DNA from: Methylobacterium sp. Leaf99
Lineage (GTDB): Bacteria; Pseudomonadota; Alphaproteobacteria; Rhizobiales; Beijerinckiaceae
Reading direction: 5' to 3'
Length of the DNA stretch: 64,000 nt
Assembly: GCF_001422375.1 (NCBI RefSeq)
Contig: NZ_LMMU01000001.1
Location: 496,223 to 560,222 of the forward strand
In this document: in pieces, positions 55,069 to 63,190 of the stretch
Layout: the number at the start of each line of letters is the position of its first letter
How positions within the stretch are numbered: the stretch's first letter is position 1
Made by a program: the position numbers and the translations under genes
Notes under the pieces: generated by a model
Told to the model about the DNA's origin: nothing
The model's database searches: none
The model's input: only the letters and a program-made list of their open reading frames with translations

Positions 55069-55398
55069 CGGGAAGAAACGCCCGGAAGCCGTGCCGGTTC
55101 GCCGGACGGGTGCATTCCCGGACGTCGCCGCCGGGCGAAGGCACGCCCCACCATGAAGTCCGGAGCGACCCGGGGGCCGGCATGGTTCGTGTCCTGCTTC
55201 CGCACCGTTCTTCCCTGGCGATCGATGGACGGGCGGGGGTGATGAGCCGTTGCCCGCTGCAGGCTCCAGGGCGAAACTTATCCGGCTAAAATAGGGCGTT
55301 CGGCGGGGTGCCGGCACCCGTGCGACCAAACGCGCCCGGCCGAGCCGGACGCGCCGGGCCCAGCGCCAGGGCCGGACGGCGGCGATGCAAGCGGGGGT
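55069..55398. other. Intergenic region NUDIX/MarR genes
   Basis: 330 bp upstream of the NUDIX gene and downstream of the MarR gene. A short A/T-richer patch (~55272-55297) may contain the NUDIX promoter. Nothing else is evident. Confidence 0.4.
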
Positions 55399-55866
55399 TC
55401 AGCCGGCGGCGCTGAGGTTCTCGATGAGGGCGTTCAGGTCGGCGCGCATGGCCTGGACTTCGGGCTCGGACATGTGGAGCTGGCACATCACCGCTTCCCG
55501 AACGGCGGTCGCCTCTTCCCGCAGGGCCCGCCCCTGCGGCGTGAGGGCGATCTCCACCTCGCGCTCGTCCGTCCGCCGCCGGCTGCGCAGGAGGAAGCCC
55601 GCCGCCTCGAGGCGCTTCAGGACCGGTGTCAGGGTTCCGGAATCGAGGCGCAGGCGCCGGCCGATCTCCGACACGGTGACGCCGTCCGTCTCCCACAGCA
55701 CGAGGAGGACGAGATATTGCGGATAGGTCAGGCCCATGCGCTCCAGCATCGGACGATACGATTTCGTCATGCGATGGGCCGCCGCGTAGAGGGCGTAGCA
55801 GAGCTGATTGTCGAGAAGCAGGGGATCGGTCAGCGGGGGAGTCGTCTGAGCGCGTGCGTCGATCAT
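55399..55866 (-). CDS. ohrR: MarR-family regulator, OhrR-like
   Basis: A 155-residue winged-helix repressor. The N-terminal DNQLCYALYAAAHRMTKSYR carries the single Cys typical of the OhrR peroxide-sensing site, followed by YPQYLVLLVLWETDGVTVSE, LDSGTLTPVLKRLEAAGFL and RRTDEREVEIALT. OhrR senses organic hydroperoxides through that Cys. The usual ohr partner is not adjacent. ATG 55866 is used; ATG 55875 is also possible. Confidence 0.88.
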   Translation of the reverse strand: MIDARAQTTPPLTDPLLLDNQLCYALYAAAHRMTKSYRPMLERMGLTYPQYLVLLVLWETDGVTVSEIGRRLRLDSGTLTPVLKRLEAAGFLLRSRRRTDEREVEIALTPQGRALREEATAVREAVMCQLHMSEPEVQAMRADLNALIENLSAAG

Positions 55867-56087
55867 GCAAACCATGCCATCTGTCCCGGAAGCCTGTACC
55901 GGGAACCTGCGCCAGGACGAACGACGCCGGGAAAACCCGCGTGGGGGGAAAACCGGCTGACCGGGCCTGTCCGGCTGAACAGGATAGCCGACGCGGGACG
56001 TTCCGGTATATGGGCCATCCGTCCCGATCCCGGCCGAATGCACGCATATCTCGGACCAAACACGGTTTTTTCGCTGATCGGGCCCCG

Positions 56088-57863
56088 TCAGGCGTCGGTC
56101 GGTACGGATACGTGCGCGGCGGCATCCGGCATCACCGCCGCGAGGGGACCGGAGGCGACGAGGCGCCCCGCATCGAGGACATGGACCGTATCCGCCGCCG
56201 CGAGGCTGGTGAGGCGGTGGGCGATGAGGATGAGGGTGCGGGTCCCGCCCAAGGTGGCGAGGGCGGCCATCACCGCCGCCTCGGTCTCGCCGTCGAGGGC
56301 GCTGGTGGCCTCGTCGAACACGATCACGTCGGGGTCGTGGTAGAGGGCGCGGGCGATGCCGAGGCGCTGGCGCTGACCCCCGCTCAGGCGCACGCCGCGC
56401 TCGCCGACCCCGGCATCGTAGCCGCCGTCGAGGCCGAGGGCGACGGCGTGGAAGCCGGCGAGCCGCGCCGCCCGCTCCACCGCCGCCCCGTCGACGGCCT
56501 CGGGGGGCACGCCGAGGGCGATGTTCTCGCGCACGGAGGCGTCGATGAGGAACACGTCCTGCGGCACGTAGCCGATGCGGTTCTGCCAGGCGGGCAGGGT
56601 CTCGGCGTCGAGGGCGACGCCGTCCACCGTGACGGTACCCGCCGTTGGCGTGAGCAGGCCGAGGATCAGGCCGACGAGGGTCGACTTGCCCGATCCCGTG
56701 CGGCCGACGAGGCCGACGGTGGTGTGGGCGGGGATCGTCAGATCGATGCCCCGCAGGGTCGGGCGCCCCGGTTCGTAGTCGAAGCCCACCCCCGTGAGGC
56801 GGATCTCGTGCCGGAACGGCAGGCACGCGGCATTCCGTGGCCGGGGCACCCGCTCGCCCGCGAGTTCGTCCACCACCACGCGCACGGCCGGCAGGTAGAA
56901 GCGCAGGAGGGCGAGCGAGGTGAAGATGTTCTGGAAGGCCGGCAGCATCCGGTAGCCGGCAAAGGCGAACAGCCCGAGGAGGGGCAGCAGCCCGGCGGTG
57001 TCGAGGCCCTGCGACAGGGCGAACAGCACGACGACGACGACGCCGCCGAAGGCGAGGGATTCGATGACGAAGCGCGGCAGCTGGCCCGTGAGCAGGCTCG
57101 CGGCCGTGGCCTTCGCGTAGGCCCGGGCGGGCGCATCGAAGCCGGCGGCGAAGGCCTCGGCCCGGCCGTAGAGCTTGAGTTCGGTGAGCGCCCCGAAGGT
57201 CTCCTGCACCACCCGGTAGCGCCGCTCGTTGTCGGCCACCGCCCGGGCGCCGAGGCGGGCGAGGCGCACCCGCATGACGAGGTAGAGCCCGACGTAGAGG
57301 CCGCCGAAGCCGCCGCCGAGGATCAGGGCGAGGCGGGGCGCGTAGAAGATCAGGAAGGTGACGACGGCCAGCGCCGAGACGCTGCGTGAGGCGATGACCG
57401 TGGTCGGGGTGAGGACGCCGACGACGAGGCGGTCGGTCTCGCTGAGGACGTTCTTGGCGAGCTCGGCGCTGTTGGCGTGGGCGAAGAACAGGCGCTCGCG
57501 GTCGATGTAGCGGGCGAGCAGGCGCCGGGCGAGGCCGTAGCCCGTGAGGTTGGTGAACAGGAGCTGCGCGAAGGTGAGGCCGGCATTCACCACGCTGGTG
57601 GTGAGGATGGCGGCGAGCGCCGCCACGCCCGTGGCCATGAGGAAGGCGCGGTCGTCGGTCAGCCCGAGGCCGTCGCGCAGGGCCGCGAGGTAGGGGATGC
57701 GGCCGGCGGCGGAGGGGTCGCCGACCAGGGTGAGGAACGGCACCACGGAGGCGACGCCCACCACCTCGAACAGGGCGGCGCAGGCGAGCCCCAGGGCGAT
57801 GAGGGCGAGGCGGCGCCGGTCGCGCGGTCGCAGGACGCGCACGAGGTCGATCAGGGCGCGCAT
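56088..57863 (-). CDS. ABC-type exporter, fused membrane and ATPase domains
   Basis: A 591-residue half-transporter. Six hydrophobic helices occupy ~15-310. The ATPase domain has Walker A GRTGSGKST (387-395), Q-loop YVPQDVFLID, signature VRLSGGQRQR, Walker B VIVFDEATSALD and the H-loop LILIAHRLTSL. The length and fold match lipid or oligosaccharide flippases such as MsbA/PglK. No glycan genes adjoin it, so the substrate is unknown. It must act as a homodimer. Confidence 0.93.
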   Translation of the reverse strand: MRALIDLVRVLRPRDRRRLALIALGLACAALFEVVGVASVVPFLTLVGDPSAAGRIPYLAALRDGLGLTDDRAFLMATGVAALAAILTTSVVNAGLTFAQLLFTNLTGYGLARRLLARYIDRERLFFAHANSAELAKNVLSETDRLVVGVLTPTTVIASRSVSALAVVTFLIFYAPRLALILGGGFGGLYVGLYLVMRVRLARLGARAVADNERRYRVVQETFGALTELKLYGRAEAFAAGFDAPARAYAKATAASLLTGQLPRFVIESLAFGGVVVVVLFALSQGLDTAGLLPLLGLFAFAGYRMLPAFQNIFTSLALLRFYLPAVRVVVDELAGERVPRPRNAACLPFRHEIRLTGVGFDYEPGRPTLRGIDLTIPAHTTVGLVGRTGSGKSTLVGLILGLLTPTAGTVTVDGVALDAETLPAWQNRIGYVPQDVFLIDASVRENIALGVPPEAVDGAAVERAARLAGFHAVALGLDGGYDAGVGERGVRLSGGQRQRLGIARALYHDPDVIVFDEATSALDGETEAAVMAALATLGGTRTLILIAHRLTSLAAADTVHVLDAGRLVASGPLAAVMPDAAAHVSVPTDA

Positions 57864-58048
57864 GGCGGAGGTCCTCGGGGGAGGACTCCGGCCCGCCCGG
57901 ACCGTGGGGCCTTCGGACCCGGAGGCCCCCGGACCCTGCGGCCGTCACGAGCGGGCGCGGAGCCCCTGTGCCCTGCCCCATAGAGGATTTCGCGGCCCGT
58001 GGGAGCCGGCCGGGCCGATGAATCGTCGGTCCGGCCCGGCCCGCCCGG

Positions 58049-58630
58049 TCAGGGGCCCGAGCCGGCCGCCGCCCGGGTGAGGGCATCGGCGCCGATATCG
58101 CCGGTGCCGGTCATGCCCAGGGTCTCGATGAGACGGCCCCGCGCGCGGCTGACCCGACTCTTCATGGTGCCGACCGCCACGCCGCAGATGGCGGCGGCCT
58201 CCTCGTAGGTGAAGCTCTGGGCGCCGACGAGGACCAGGGCCTCGCGCTGGCTCAGGGGCAGGCCGTCGAGGGCTTCCTGGAACTCGCGCATCTCCACCCG
58301 GATCTCCTGCTCGGGCAGGCTGGTGAGGCGGGCCGCATGGACGCCGTCGGCATCCTCGACCTCGCGCTTGCGCTTGCGCTGCTCGGAATAGAACAGGTTG
58401 CGCAGGATGGTGAACAGCCACGCGGTCAGGTTGGTGCCGCGCTGGAAGCTGTCGGCCTTGGTCCAGGCCCGCACGAGGGTGTCCTGGACGAGGTCGTCGC
58501 TGCGGTCGAGGTTGTAGGTGAGGGAGAACGCGAAGGCCCGCAGGGCCGGAATCGCCCCGAGGAGGAGGTCGCGCATCTCGGTGTCGGCGCCGCCGGGCGT
58601 GACGGCCGGCCGGATCGATGGGTACGTCAT
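58049..58630 (-). CDS. ecfG: General stress response sigma factor EcfG
   Basis: A 193-residue ECF15 sigma factor. Region 2 has AFSLTYNLDRSDDLVQDTLV and TNLTAWLFTILRNLFYSEQR; region 4 has LDGLPLSQREALVLV and YEEAAAICGVAVGTMKSRVS. Overlaps its anti-sigma gene nepR by 4 nt (ATGA). Phosphorylated PhyR frees it from NepR; phyR is not in the window. Likely targets here include the promoter at 51566. Confidence 0.95.
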   Translation of the reverse strand: MTYPSIRPAVTPGGADTEMRDLLLGAIPALRAFAFSLTYNLDRSDDLVQDTLVRAWTKADSFQRGTNLTAWLFTILRNLFYSEQRKRKREVEDADGVHAARLTSLPEQEIRVEMREFQEALDGLPLSQREALVLVGAQSFTYEEAAAICGVAVGTMKSRVSRARGRLIETLGMTGTGDIGADALTRAAAGSGP

Positions 58631-58923
58631 TGGGACCCCCGCGAATCGGATTGCGACGACAGGCCGTCGAGGAGCGCCGCGAAGCGGTCCGGCAGCGGCT
58701 GGTTCAGGACATCGGCGTAGAGCAGGCGCAGGTCGCGACCGATCCGCCGCCGCGCCTCGCGGCCGAGGGGCGGCGCCGGGGCCTTGCCGGGGCGCGGCGG
58801 TGCCGGTTCTCGCACTGCGAGCGGCGGGGCCGTGCGGACCCCCGCCCCGTCACGCGGAGCGACCGTCGCAAGAACGGTTTCGAGGACGGTATCGAGGCCT
58901 GAATCGCTCGCGTGTTTGGTCAT
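58627..58923 (-). CDS. nepR: Anti-sigma factor NepR
   Basis: A 98-residue NepR. The conserved core is near the C-terminus: RRIGRDLRLLYADVLNQPLP followed by DRFAALLDGL. The N-terminal half is Pro/Ala-rich and variable, as usual. It sequesters EcfG until PhyR~P binds. It shares a 4-nt overlap with ecfG. No EcfG-type autoregulatory promoter is visible upstream. Confidence 0.9.
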   Translation of the reverse strand: MTKHASDSGLDTVLETVLATVAPRDGAGVRTAPPLAVREPAPPRPGKAPAPPLGREARRRIGRDLRLLYADVLNQPLPDRFAALLDGLSSQSDSRGSQ

Positions 58924-59309
58924 CGCAGCCCATTGTCCGAGGGCGGATGCGTGGCGCCGTGCTTTCGCGAGGCACGCGCCGCCGGCCCCGCATATCGGGG
59001 CCGTATCCGCAGTCCTATTCGACGGCGGTGCTACCGAGGAGCGATTTAACGAGTACTGAAAAATGCATTCATCGGATCTTAAGCCCCTGAATTCGGGCCC
59101 TTGTTTCCGAACTGTTGCTGAGCGAAATCATAAGGCGATCAAGCTCGGCCATACGGCAGGCTTAAGCGTATCGAGATGTCCAATCGCTGAACGCGCGCGG
59201 CTTGCGCGGACGGCCGAGCGCGGCTTGCGTGGACGCCCGAGCGGGGCTTGCGCGGACGGCCGAGCGGGGCTTGCGCGGACCGGGGCGTGCTGGTAGCGCA
59301 AGGCTCAGC
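58924..59309. other. Intergenic region nepR / tRNA-Thr with tandem repeat
   Basis: 386 bp with no gene. It contains an AT-richer stretch (~59040-59160) and a 23-bp tandem repeat (59199-59285) directly upstream of the tRNA. Confidence 0.6.
59199..59285 (+). repeat. 23-bp tandem repeat, ~3.7 units
   Basis: Units starting GGCTTGCGCGGACGGCCGAG at 59199, 59222, 59245 and a truncated fourth at 59268. Units 1 and 3 are almost identical; unit 2 differs at two to three bases. Confidence 0.8.
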
Positions 59310-59385
59310 GCCGGTTTAGCTCAGCTGGTAGAGCAACCGCCTTGTAAGCGGTAGGTCGCGAGTTCAAGTCCCGCAACCGGCACCA
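59310..59385 (+). tRNA. tRNA-Thr (TGT)
   Basis: A 76-nt cloverleaf: acceptor GCCGGTT/AACCGGC, anticodon loop CTTGTAA with TGT at 59343-59345, T-arm GAGTTCAAGTCCC, encoded CCA. Its 3' part is duplicated at 60355-60419. Confidence 0.97.
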
Positions 59386-59408
59386 CTTTTTCCGACGCGC
59401 GTTGAAAC
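59344..59408 (+). repeat. Direct repeat (attL-like) in tRNA-Thr 3' half
   Basis: 65 bp running from the anticodon to 23 bp past the tRNA end. The copy at 60355-60419 matches 62 of 65 positions. A duplicated tRNA 3' end is the usual scar of tyrosine-recombinase integration. Confidence 0.85.
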
Positions 59409-59471
59409 GGGCGCCAGACGTTTCAACTCGGCATCGGAATCCGGTTTCCTCTCACACCATTCAGCCCGGGC

Positions 59472-59516
59472 TAGAGCATCGGCCCGAAAGGTGCTCGCCG
59501 GGTTTCGGCAAAAAAT
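59472..59516. repeat. AGAGCATCGGCCCGAAA-type repeat, copy 1
   Basis: Starts AGAGCATCGGCCCGAAAG and continues to GGGTTTCGGCAAAA. A related copy is at 60753-60798. Similar sequences are widespread in Rhizobiales genomes (established knowledge of the repeat type). Confidence 0.6.
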
Positions 59517-59536
59517 CGATGCCACGACAATGGACG

Positions 59537-59575
59537 AGAGCATCGTCCTGAATCTGATATCCAGGACGATGCTCT
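59537..59575. repeat. Perfect inverted repeat
   Basis: AGAGCATCGTCCTG (59537-59550) and its exact complement CAGGACGATGCTCT (59562-59575) around an 11-nt spacer. Related in sequence to the AGAGCATCG repeat just upstream. Confidence 0.85.
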
Positions 59576-59818
59576 AGGAGCCGTGAGGGGCAAGATTCTG
59601 TCTTCTGCCCGCCGATCCTCCAGGGGCATGAGCGGATGACCGACTCGCCCCGAGGCGAAGAGGGAGTGTCCGCAGGGAATTGCCTCCAGCGCGCCGCTTC
59701 CCTGATGGGTATCAAAGGTTGTATTAGATTTGACCGCAACCGATGGCGAAGGGCCATCTGTCGTGAGCGAAACGCCTGACATGGCCGAACGAAGGGGGCG
59801 CCGTTGCCGTCTACAGGC

Positions 59819-60196
59819 ATGGGACTTGAAGCAATTTTGCTTCAGGCCTTCGATGTCAAAGGCCTCGCGTTCTACCTGATCCCGCTGGTCGTCGGAGCGG
59901 CCGGTTACTTTTCCGGACGGTACAGCACCCGAATCAGCGAGTGGATCAAAGGGCCGGCCCTCGATGAGGCGGAAGCGAAGAAGCTGGCCGCCAAACGGAC
60001 GAATGAGCATCTCAAGCTGTTCGCGAGCTTCTGCAACACGGTGGGCGCGGCGATCATCGGCGCCGCCCTGATCGTTCCGTACCTCACGCAGCACAACACG
60101 AGTTTGGACGCGCCAGCCTTCGTTTGGGGTTTGTTCGGCGCAGCGCTACATATTGTGGGGCATGGCTCTCTGCGGTTCATGAGAAGCGAAGGGTAG
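59819..60196 (+). CDS. Small membrane protein in the tRNA-Thr islet
   Basis: 125 residues. Hydrophobic segments FYLIPLVVGAAGYFSG near the N-terminus and VGAAIIGAALIVPYL plus FVWGLFGAALHIVGHG near the C-terminus, separated by a charged helix (DEAEAKKLAAKRTNEH). No family recognised; topology resembles holin-like or small accessory phage/element proteins, but this is only resemblance. ATG 59819 is chosen over TTG 59804. Codon composition is less GC-biased than surrounding genes. Confidence 0.65.
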   Translation: MGLEAILLQAFDVKGLAFYLIPLVVGAAGYFSGRYSTRISEWIKGPALDEAEAKKLAAKRTNEHLKLFASFCNTVGAAIIGAALIVPYLTQHNTSLDAPAFVWGLFGAALHIVGHGSLRFMRSEG

Positions 60197-60201
60197 CAAC
60201 T

Positions 60202-60348
60202 ATGGAATCGTTCGCGCTCCTAAAACTGATTGCTACCGTTCTGGTGGGCGTTTCCGCCTATCTCTTTGGCACCGTTCGGGCCTTTGACGAGAAGTACGGC
60301 AAGCCGAAGGGCGACAGGCGCCGGGCACGCCAGCCCAGCGGCGGGTAA
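60202..60348 (+). CDS. 48-residue membrane protein in the islet
   Basis: A single hydrophobic helix (LLKLIATVLVGVSAYLFG) followed by a strongly basic tail (KYGKPKGDRRRARQPSGG). Starts 5 nt after the preceding gene and is probably co-translated. No homologue recognised. Confidence 0.55.
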   Translation: MESFALLKLIATVLVGVSAYLFGTVRAFDEKYGKPKGDRRRARQPSGG

Positions 60349-60354
60349 TCTCCC

Positions 60355-60419
60355 GTAAGCGGTCAGTCGCGAGTTCAAGTCCCGCAACAGGCACCACTTT
60401 TTCCGACGCGCGTTGAAAC
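60355..60419 (+). repeat. Direct repeat (attR-like), displaced tRNA-Thr 3' fragment
   Basis: Second copy of 59344-59408 with three differences (AG to CA near the start and C to A in CAACAGGCACC). It starts 6 nt after the small membrane gene. Confidence 0.85.
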
Positions 60420-60491
60420 CCGCCAAAAGAGTTTCGACCCGGAGACGGTGCGCGCGTTGCCGTGGCCGGCCGTTCCGGCCTATCCAGCGCC

Positions 60492-60755
60492 ATGACCGAA
60501 AAGTTGACGATCCTCGCCCTGTGCGACCTCGGACTCATCACCGACGCGGAGGTGGAGGCCGCCATCGCGGCGTTCATGGCCGATGCGATGGCCCTGCCCT
60601 TCGTGTTCGAAGCGGGCTATCGGCTCAATCTCGGCAAGGCCATCCGCCGGCACCCGGGGGCCAACGACTTCGTCCACCGCTCCGACGCCGGCCCCCAGCT
60701 CAAGCGACCGTTCGTGCGCGCCGCCATCCTGCAGGCCCGGCCCGAGCGGGAATAG
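60492..60755 (+). CDS. Hypothetical protein, 87 aa
   Basis: A soluble, mostly helical protein (ILALCDLGLITDAEVEAAIA, MALPFVFEAGYRLNLGKAIR). No family recognised. It lies just outside the islet, upstream of a dispersed repeat, convergent with cbbY. ATG 60492. Confidence 0.55.
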   Translation: MTEKLTILALCDLGLITDAEVEAAIAAFMADAMALPFVFEAGYRLNLGKAIRRHPGANDFVHRSDAGPQLKRPFVRAAILQARPERE

Positions 60756-60798
60756 GGCATCGGCCCGAACGGTGGTCGCCGGCTTTCGGAAAAGGGAC
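60753..60798. repeat. AGAGCATCGGCCCGAA-type repeat, copy 2
   Basis: GGGCATCGGCCCGAACGGTG then GGCTTTCGGAAAAGG; matches 59472-59516 with several changes. It overlaps the end of the hypothetical gene. Confidence 0.6.
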
Positions 60799-60804
60799 GG
60801 TGCG

Positions 60805-61563
60805 CTAGGACCCCGCCTCGCGTCGGGTCTGCCACGCCTTCAAGCCCGCGAGGGTGACCGCGCCGCCGGGCCAGGGGATGCCGGACAGCAGGGTGTGCGG
60901 CGCGCTAGGCTCGCCGAGATCCGACAGGGCCGAGAACGCCCCGTCGAGGCGGTGGGTCTCGGTGTAGCGGCTGCGGGTGGCGATGACCGGCAGCCCGGCA
61001 TCGAGGGCCGAGCGGATGCCGGCCACGGAATCCTCGAACGCGATGGCCTCGGCGGCGGCGACGCCGAGGCGCGCCAGGGCGAGTTCGAACACGTCGGGCG
61101 CCGGCTTCTTGCGGGCGGCCTCGTCGCCGCAGGCGATCACGTCGAACGGCACGTCGCCGCGCGGGAAGTTCATGCGCAGCAGGGCTTCGACGTTGGGCCG
61201 GCTCGTGGTGGAGGCCACGGCCAGGCGCACCCCTCCGGCGCGGGCCTCGGCGACGAGGCGGGCGACGCCCGGACGCAGGCCGAGGCGCCCGGCTGCCACC
61301 AGCTCGCCGTAGATCCGGGTCTTGCGGTCGTGGATCTCGGCCAAGCGCGGACGCAGGGTCGGCAGGTCCCCGGCATGGTGGGTCTCGACGTAGTGGGCGA
61401 GGCGTTCCTTGCCGCCCATCACGGCCAGGAGGTCGGCGTAGAAGGCCGAGCTCCAGATCCAGGGCAGGTCCATCTCGGCGAAGGCATCGTTGAACGCCTG
61501 CCGGTGGAGGTCCTCGGTCTCGGCGAGCGTCCCGTCGACGTCGAAGATCAGCGCCCTCAGCAT
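60805..61563 (-). CDS. cbbY: HAD-family phosphatase CbbY
   Basis: A 252-residue HAD hydrolase. Nucleophile pair Asp8/Asp10 in [12 protein letters not shown], motif [17 protein letters not shown] and the Asp of [11 protein letters not shown]. CbbY dephosphorylates xylulose-1,5-bisphosphate, a misfire product of RuBisCO. ATG 61563 overlaps the rpe stop by 7 nt, so the two are coupled; it is the last gene of the cbb cluster. Confidence 0.92.
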   Translation of the reverse strand: MLRALIFDVDGTLAETEDLHRQAFNDAFAEMDLPWIWSSAFYADLLAVMGGKERLAHYVETHHAGDLPTLRPRLAEIHDRKTRIYGELVAAGRLGLRPGVARLVAEARAGGVRLAVASTTSRPNVEALLRMNFPRGDVPFDVIACGDEAARKKPAPDVFELALARLGVAAAEAIAFEDSVAGIRSALDAGLPVIATRSRYTETHRLDGAFSALSDLGEPSAPHTLLSGIPWPGGAVTLAGLKAWQTRREAGS

Positions 61564-62234
61564 GACACCGCTTCGCCGCCGGCACCCGCGCGGATCGCCG
61601 CGATGCGGTCGGCGTAGCCGGCCGGGCCACCCTTGAACACGGCGTTGCCGGCCACGAACGCGTTGGCGCCGACCCGCGCGGCGAGGCCGACGGTCTCGGG
61701 GGTGATGCCGCCGTCGACCTCGATATCCAGCGCCCGTCCGGCCGCCATGGCGCGGATGCGGGCGATGGTCTCCAGGGTCGAGGGAATGAAGCTCTGGCCG
61801 CCGAAGCCCGGATTGACCGTCATCACCAGGACGAGGTCGACCATGTCGAGGAGGGGCTCCACCGCGCCGGCCGGGGTGCCGGGATTCAGCGCGATGCCGG
61901 CGCGCTTGCCGAGATCCCGGATGGTCTGGAGCGAGCGGTGGATGTGGGGCCCCGCCTCGACATGGACCGAGATGGTGTCGGCCCCGGCCTCGGCGAAGGC
62001 GGCGAGGTAGGGATCGGCCGGGGCGATCATGAGGTGGACGTCGAACGGCTTGGTGCTGTGGGGCCTGAGGGCCTTCACCACGGCGGGGCCGAAGGTGAGG
62101 TTGGGCACGAAATGCCCGTCCATGACGTCGAGGTGGATCCAGTCGGCGCCGGCCTCCGAGACGGCGCGCACCTCCGCGCCGAGCTGGGCGAAATCCGCCG
62201 AGAGGATCGAGGGCGAGATGATCGGGCTGGTCAC
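61557..62234 (-). CDS. rpe: Ribulose-phosphate 3-epimerase
   Basis: A 225-residue TIM-barrel enzyme interconverting ribulose-5-P and xylulose-5-[50 protein letters not shown] and [10 protein letters not shown] are all present. It lies between prkB and cbbY on the same strand. Confidence 0.97.
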   Translation of the reverse strand: MTSPIISPSILSADFAQLGAEVRAVSEAGADWIHLDVMDGHFVPNLTFGPAVVKALRPHSTKPFDVHLMIAPADPYLAAFAEAGADTISVHVEAGPHIHRSLQTIRDLGKRAGIALNPGTPAGAVEPLLDMVDLVLVMTVNPGFGGQSFIPSTLETIARIRAMAAGRALDIEVDGGITPETVGLAARVGANAFVAGNAVFKGGPAGYADRIAAIRAGAGGEAVSC

Positions 62235-62306
62235 GGTTCTGTCCTCTCGGGCGCGCGGCGCCCTTCAACGCGTGCGGCGTGCGCCTCACGCCAGGCGGTG
62301 CGGTTC

Positions 62307-63167
62307 CTACGCCATACGGCGCTTGCGCTCGACGAGTTGCATGATGATCGGGGTCAGGATGAGCTGCATGGCGAGATCGAGCTTGCCGCCCGGGATCACG
62401 ATGGAGTTCGCCCGGCTCATGAACGAGCCCTGGATCATCGAGATCAGGTAGGAGAAGTCGATGCCCTTGGGGTCCTTGAACCGGATCACCACGAGGGATT
62501 CGTCGGCGGTGGGAATCCACCGGGCGATGAACGGGTTCGAGGTGTCCACGGTCGGCACCCGCTGGAAGTTGATGTCCGTCCAGGTGAATTGCGGGCAGAT
62601 GGTCTGCACGTAGTCGGGCATCCGCCGCAGGATCACGTCGGTGACGGCCTCCGTCGAGTAGCCCCGGGTCGAGCGGTCCCGGTGCAGCTTCTGGATCCAT
62701 TCGAGGTTGATCACCGGCACGACGCCGATCTTGAGGTCGGCGTAGCGGGCGAGATCGACGTTGTCGTCGACGACGCAGCCGTGCAGGCCCTCGTAGAACA
62801 ACAGGTCGGAGCCCGACGCGAAGCTCTCCCACGGGGTGAAGGTGCCGGGCCGCGTGCCGTAGAGTTCCGCCGCGGCGGCGTCGTGGACGTAGTGCCGGGT
62901 ACGGCCCGTGCCCGATTCGGCGTAGGTGCGAAAAACCTCTTCGAGTTCGGGCAGGAGGTTGGCGCGGGGCGCGAAGTGACTCAGCGTCGGCTCCGCCGCC
63001 ATGGCCTTGCGCATGGCGATGCGGTCGAGGGCGTGGAACGCGTCGCCCTCGATGTAGACGGCGCTCACGTCCTCGCGGCGAAAGATCTGCTCGAAGGTGT
63101 TGCGCACCGAGGTGGTGCCCGACCCCGACGAGCCCGTGACCGAGATGATGGGATGACGCGACGACAT
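62307..63167 (-). CDS. prkB: Phosphoribulokinase, PrkB type
   Basis: A 286-residue kinase making ribulose-1,5-bisphosphate. P-loop GSSGSGTTS near the N-terminus, then IEGDAFHALDR and EGLHGCVVDDNVD typical of bacterial octameric PRK. In Methylobacterium PRK is important because RuBP acts as the signal for the regulator QscR (established knowledge). ATG 63167. It lies between cbbF and rpe; the window has no RuBisCO genes. Confidence 0.96.
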   Translation of the reverse strand: MSSRHPIISVTGSSGSGTTSVRNTFEQIFRREDVSAVYIEGDAFHALDRIAMRKAMAAEPTLSHFAPRANLLPELEEVFRTYAESGTGRTRHYVHDAAAAELYGTRPGTFTPWESFASGSDLLFYEGLHGCVVDDNVDLARYADLKIGVVPVINLEWIQKLHRDRSTRGYSTEAVTDVILRRMPDYVQTICPQFTWTDINFQRVPTVDTSNPFIARWIPTADESLVVIRFKDPKGIDFSYLISMIQGSFMSRANSIVIPGGKLDLAMQLILTPIIMQLVERKRRMA

Positions 63168-63190
63168 GCGTTCTGGCCCGACGACCCCCT

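Larger units (their letters stand above)
59409..60419. mobile_element. ~1-kb genomic islet at tRNA-Thr
   Basis: Bounded by the intact tRNA-Thr and a displaced copy of its 3' end. Contains palindromic AGAGCATCG repeats and two small membrane-protein genes, with lower G+C by eye (AT-rich around 59700-59830 and 60200-60260). No integrase or replication gene: either a deletion remnant or a minimal element mobilised in trans. Confidence 0.65.

Noticed and set aside
58924..59160. EcfG autoregulatory promoter upstream of nepR
   Set aside because: No GGAAC-N16/17-GTT on the minus strand; TTTCC near 59104 lacks a matching -10.
59199..59285. Possible CRISPR array
   Set aside because: Head-to-tail 23-bp units with no spacers.
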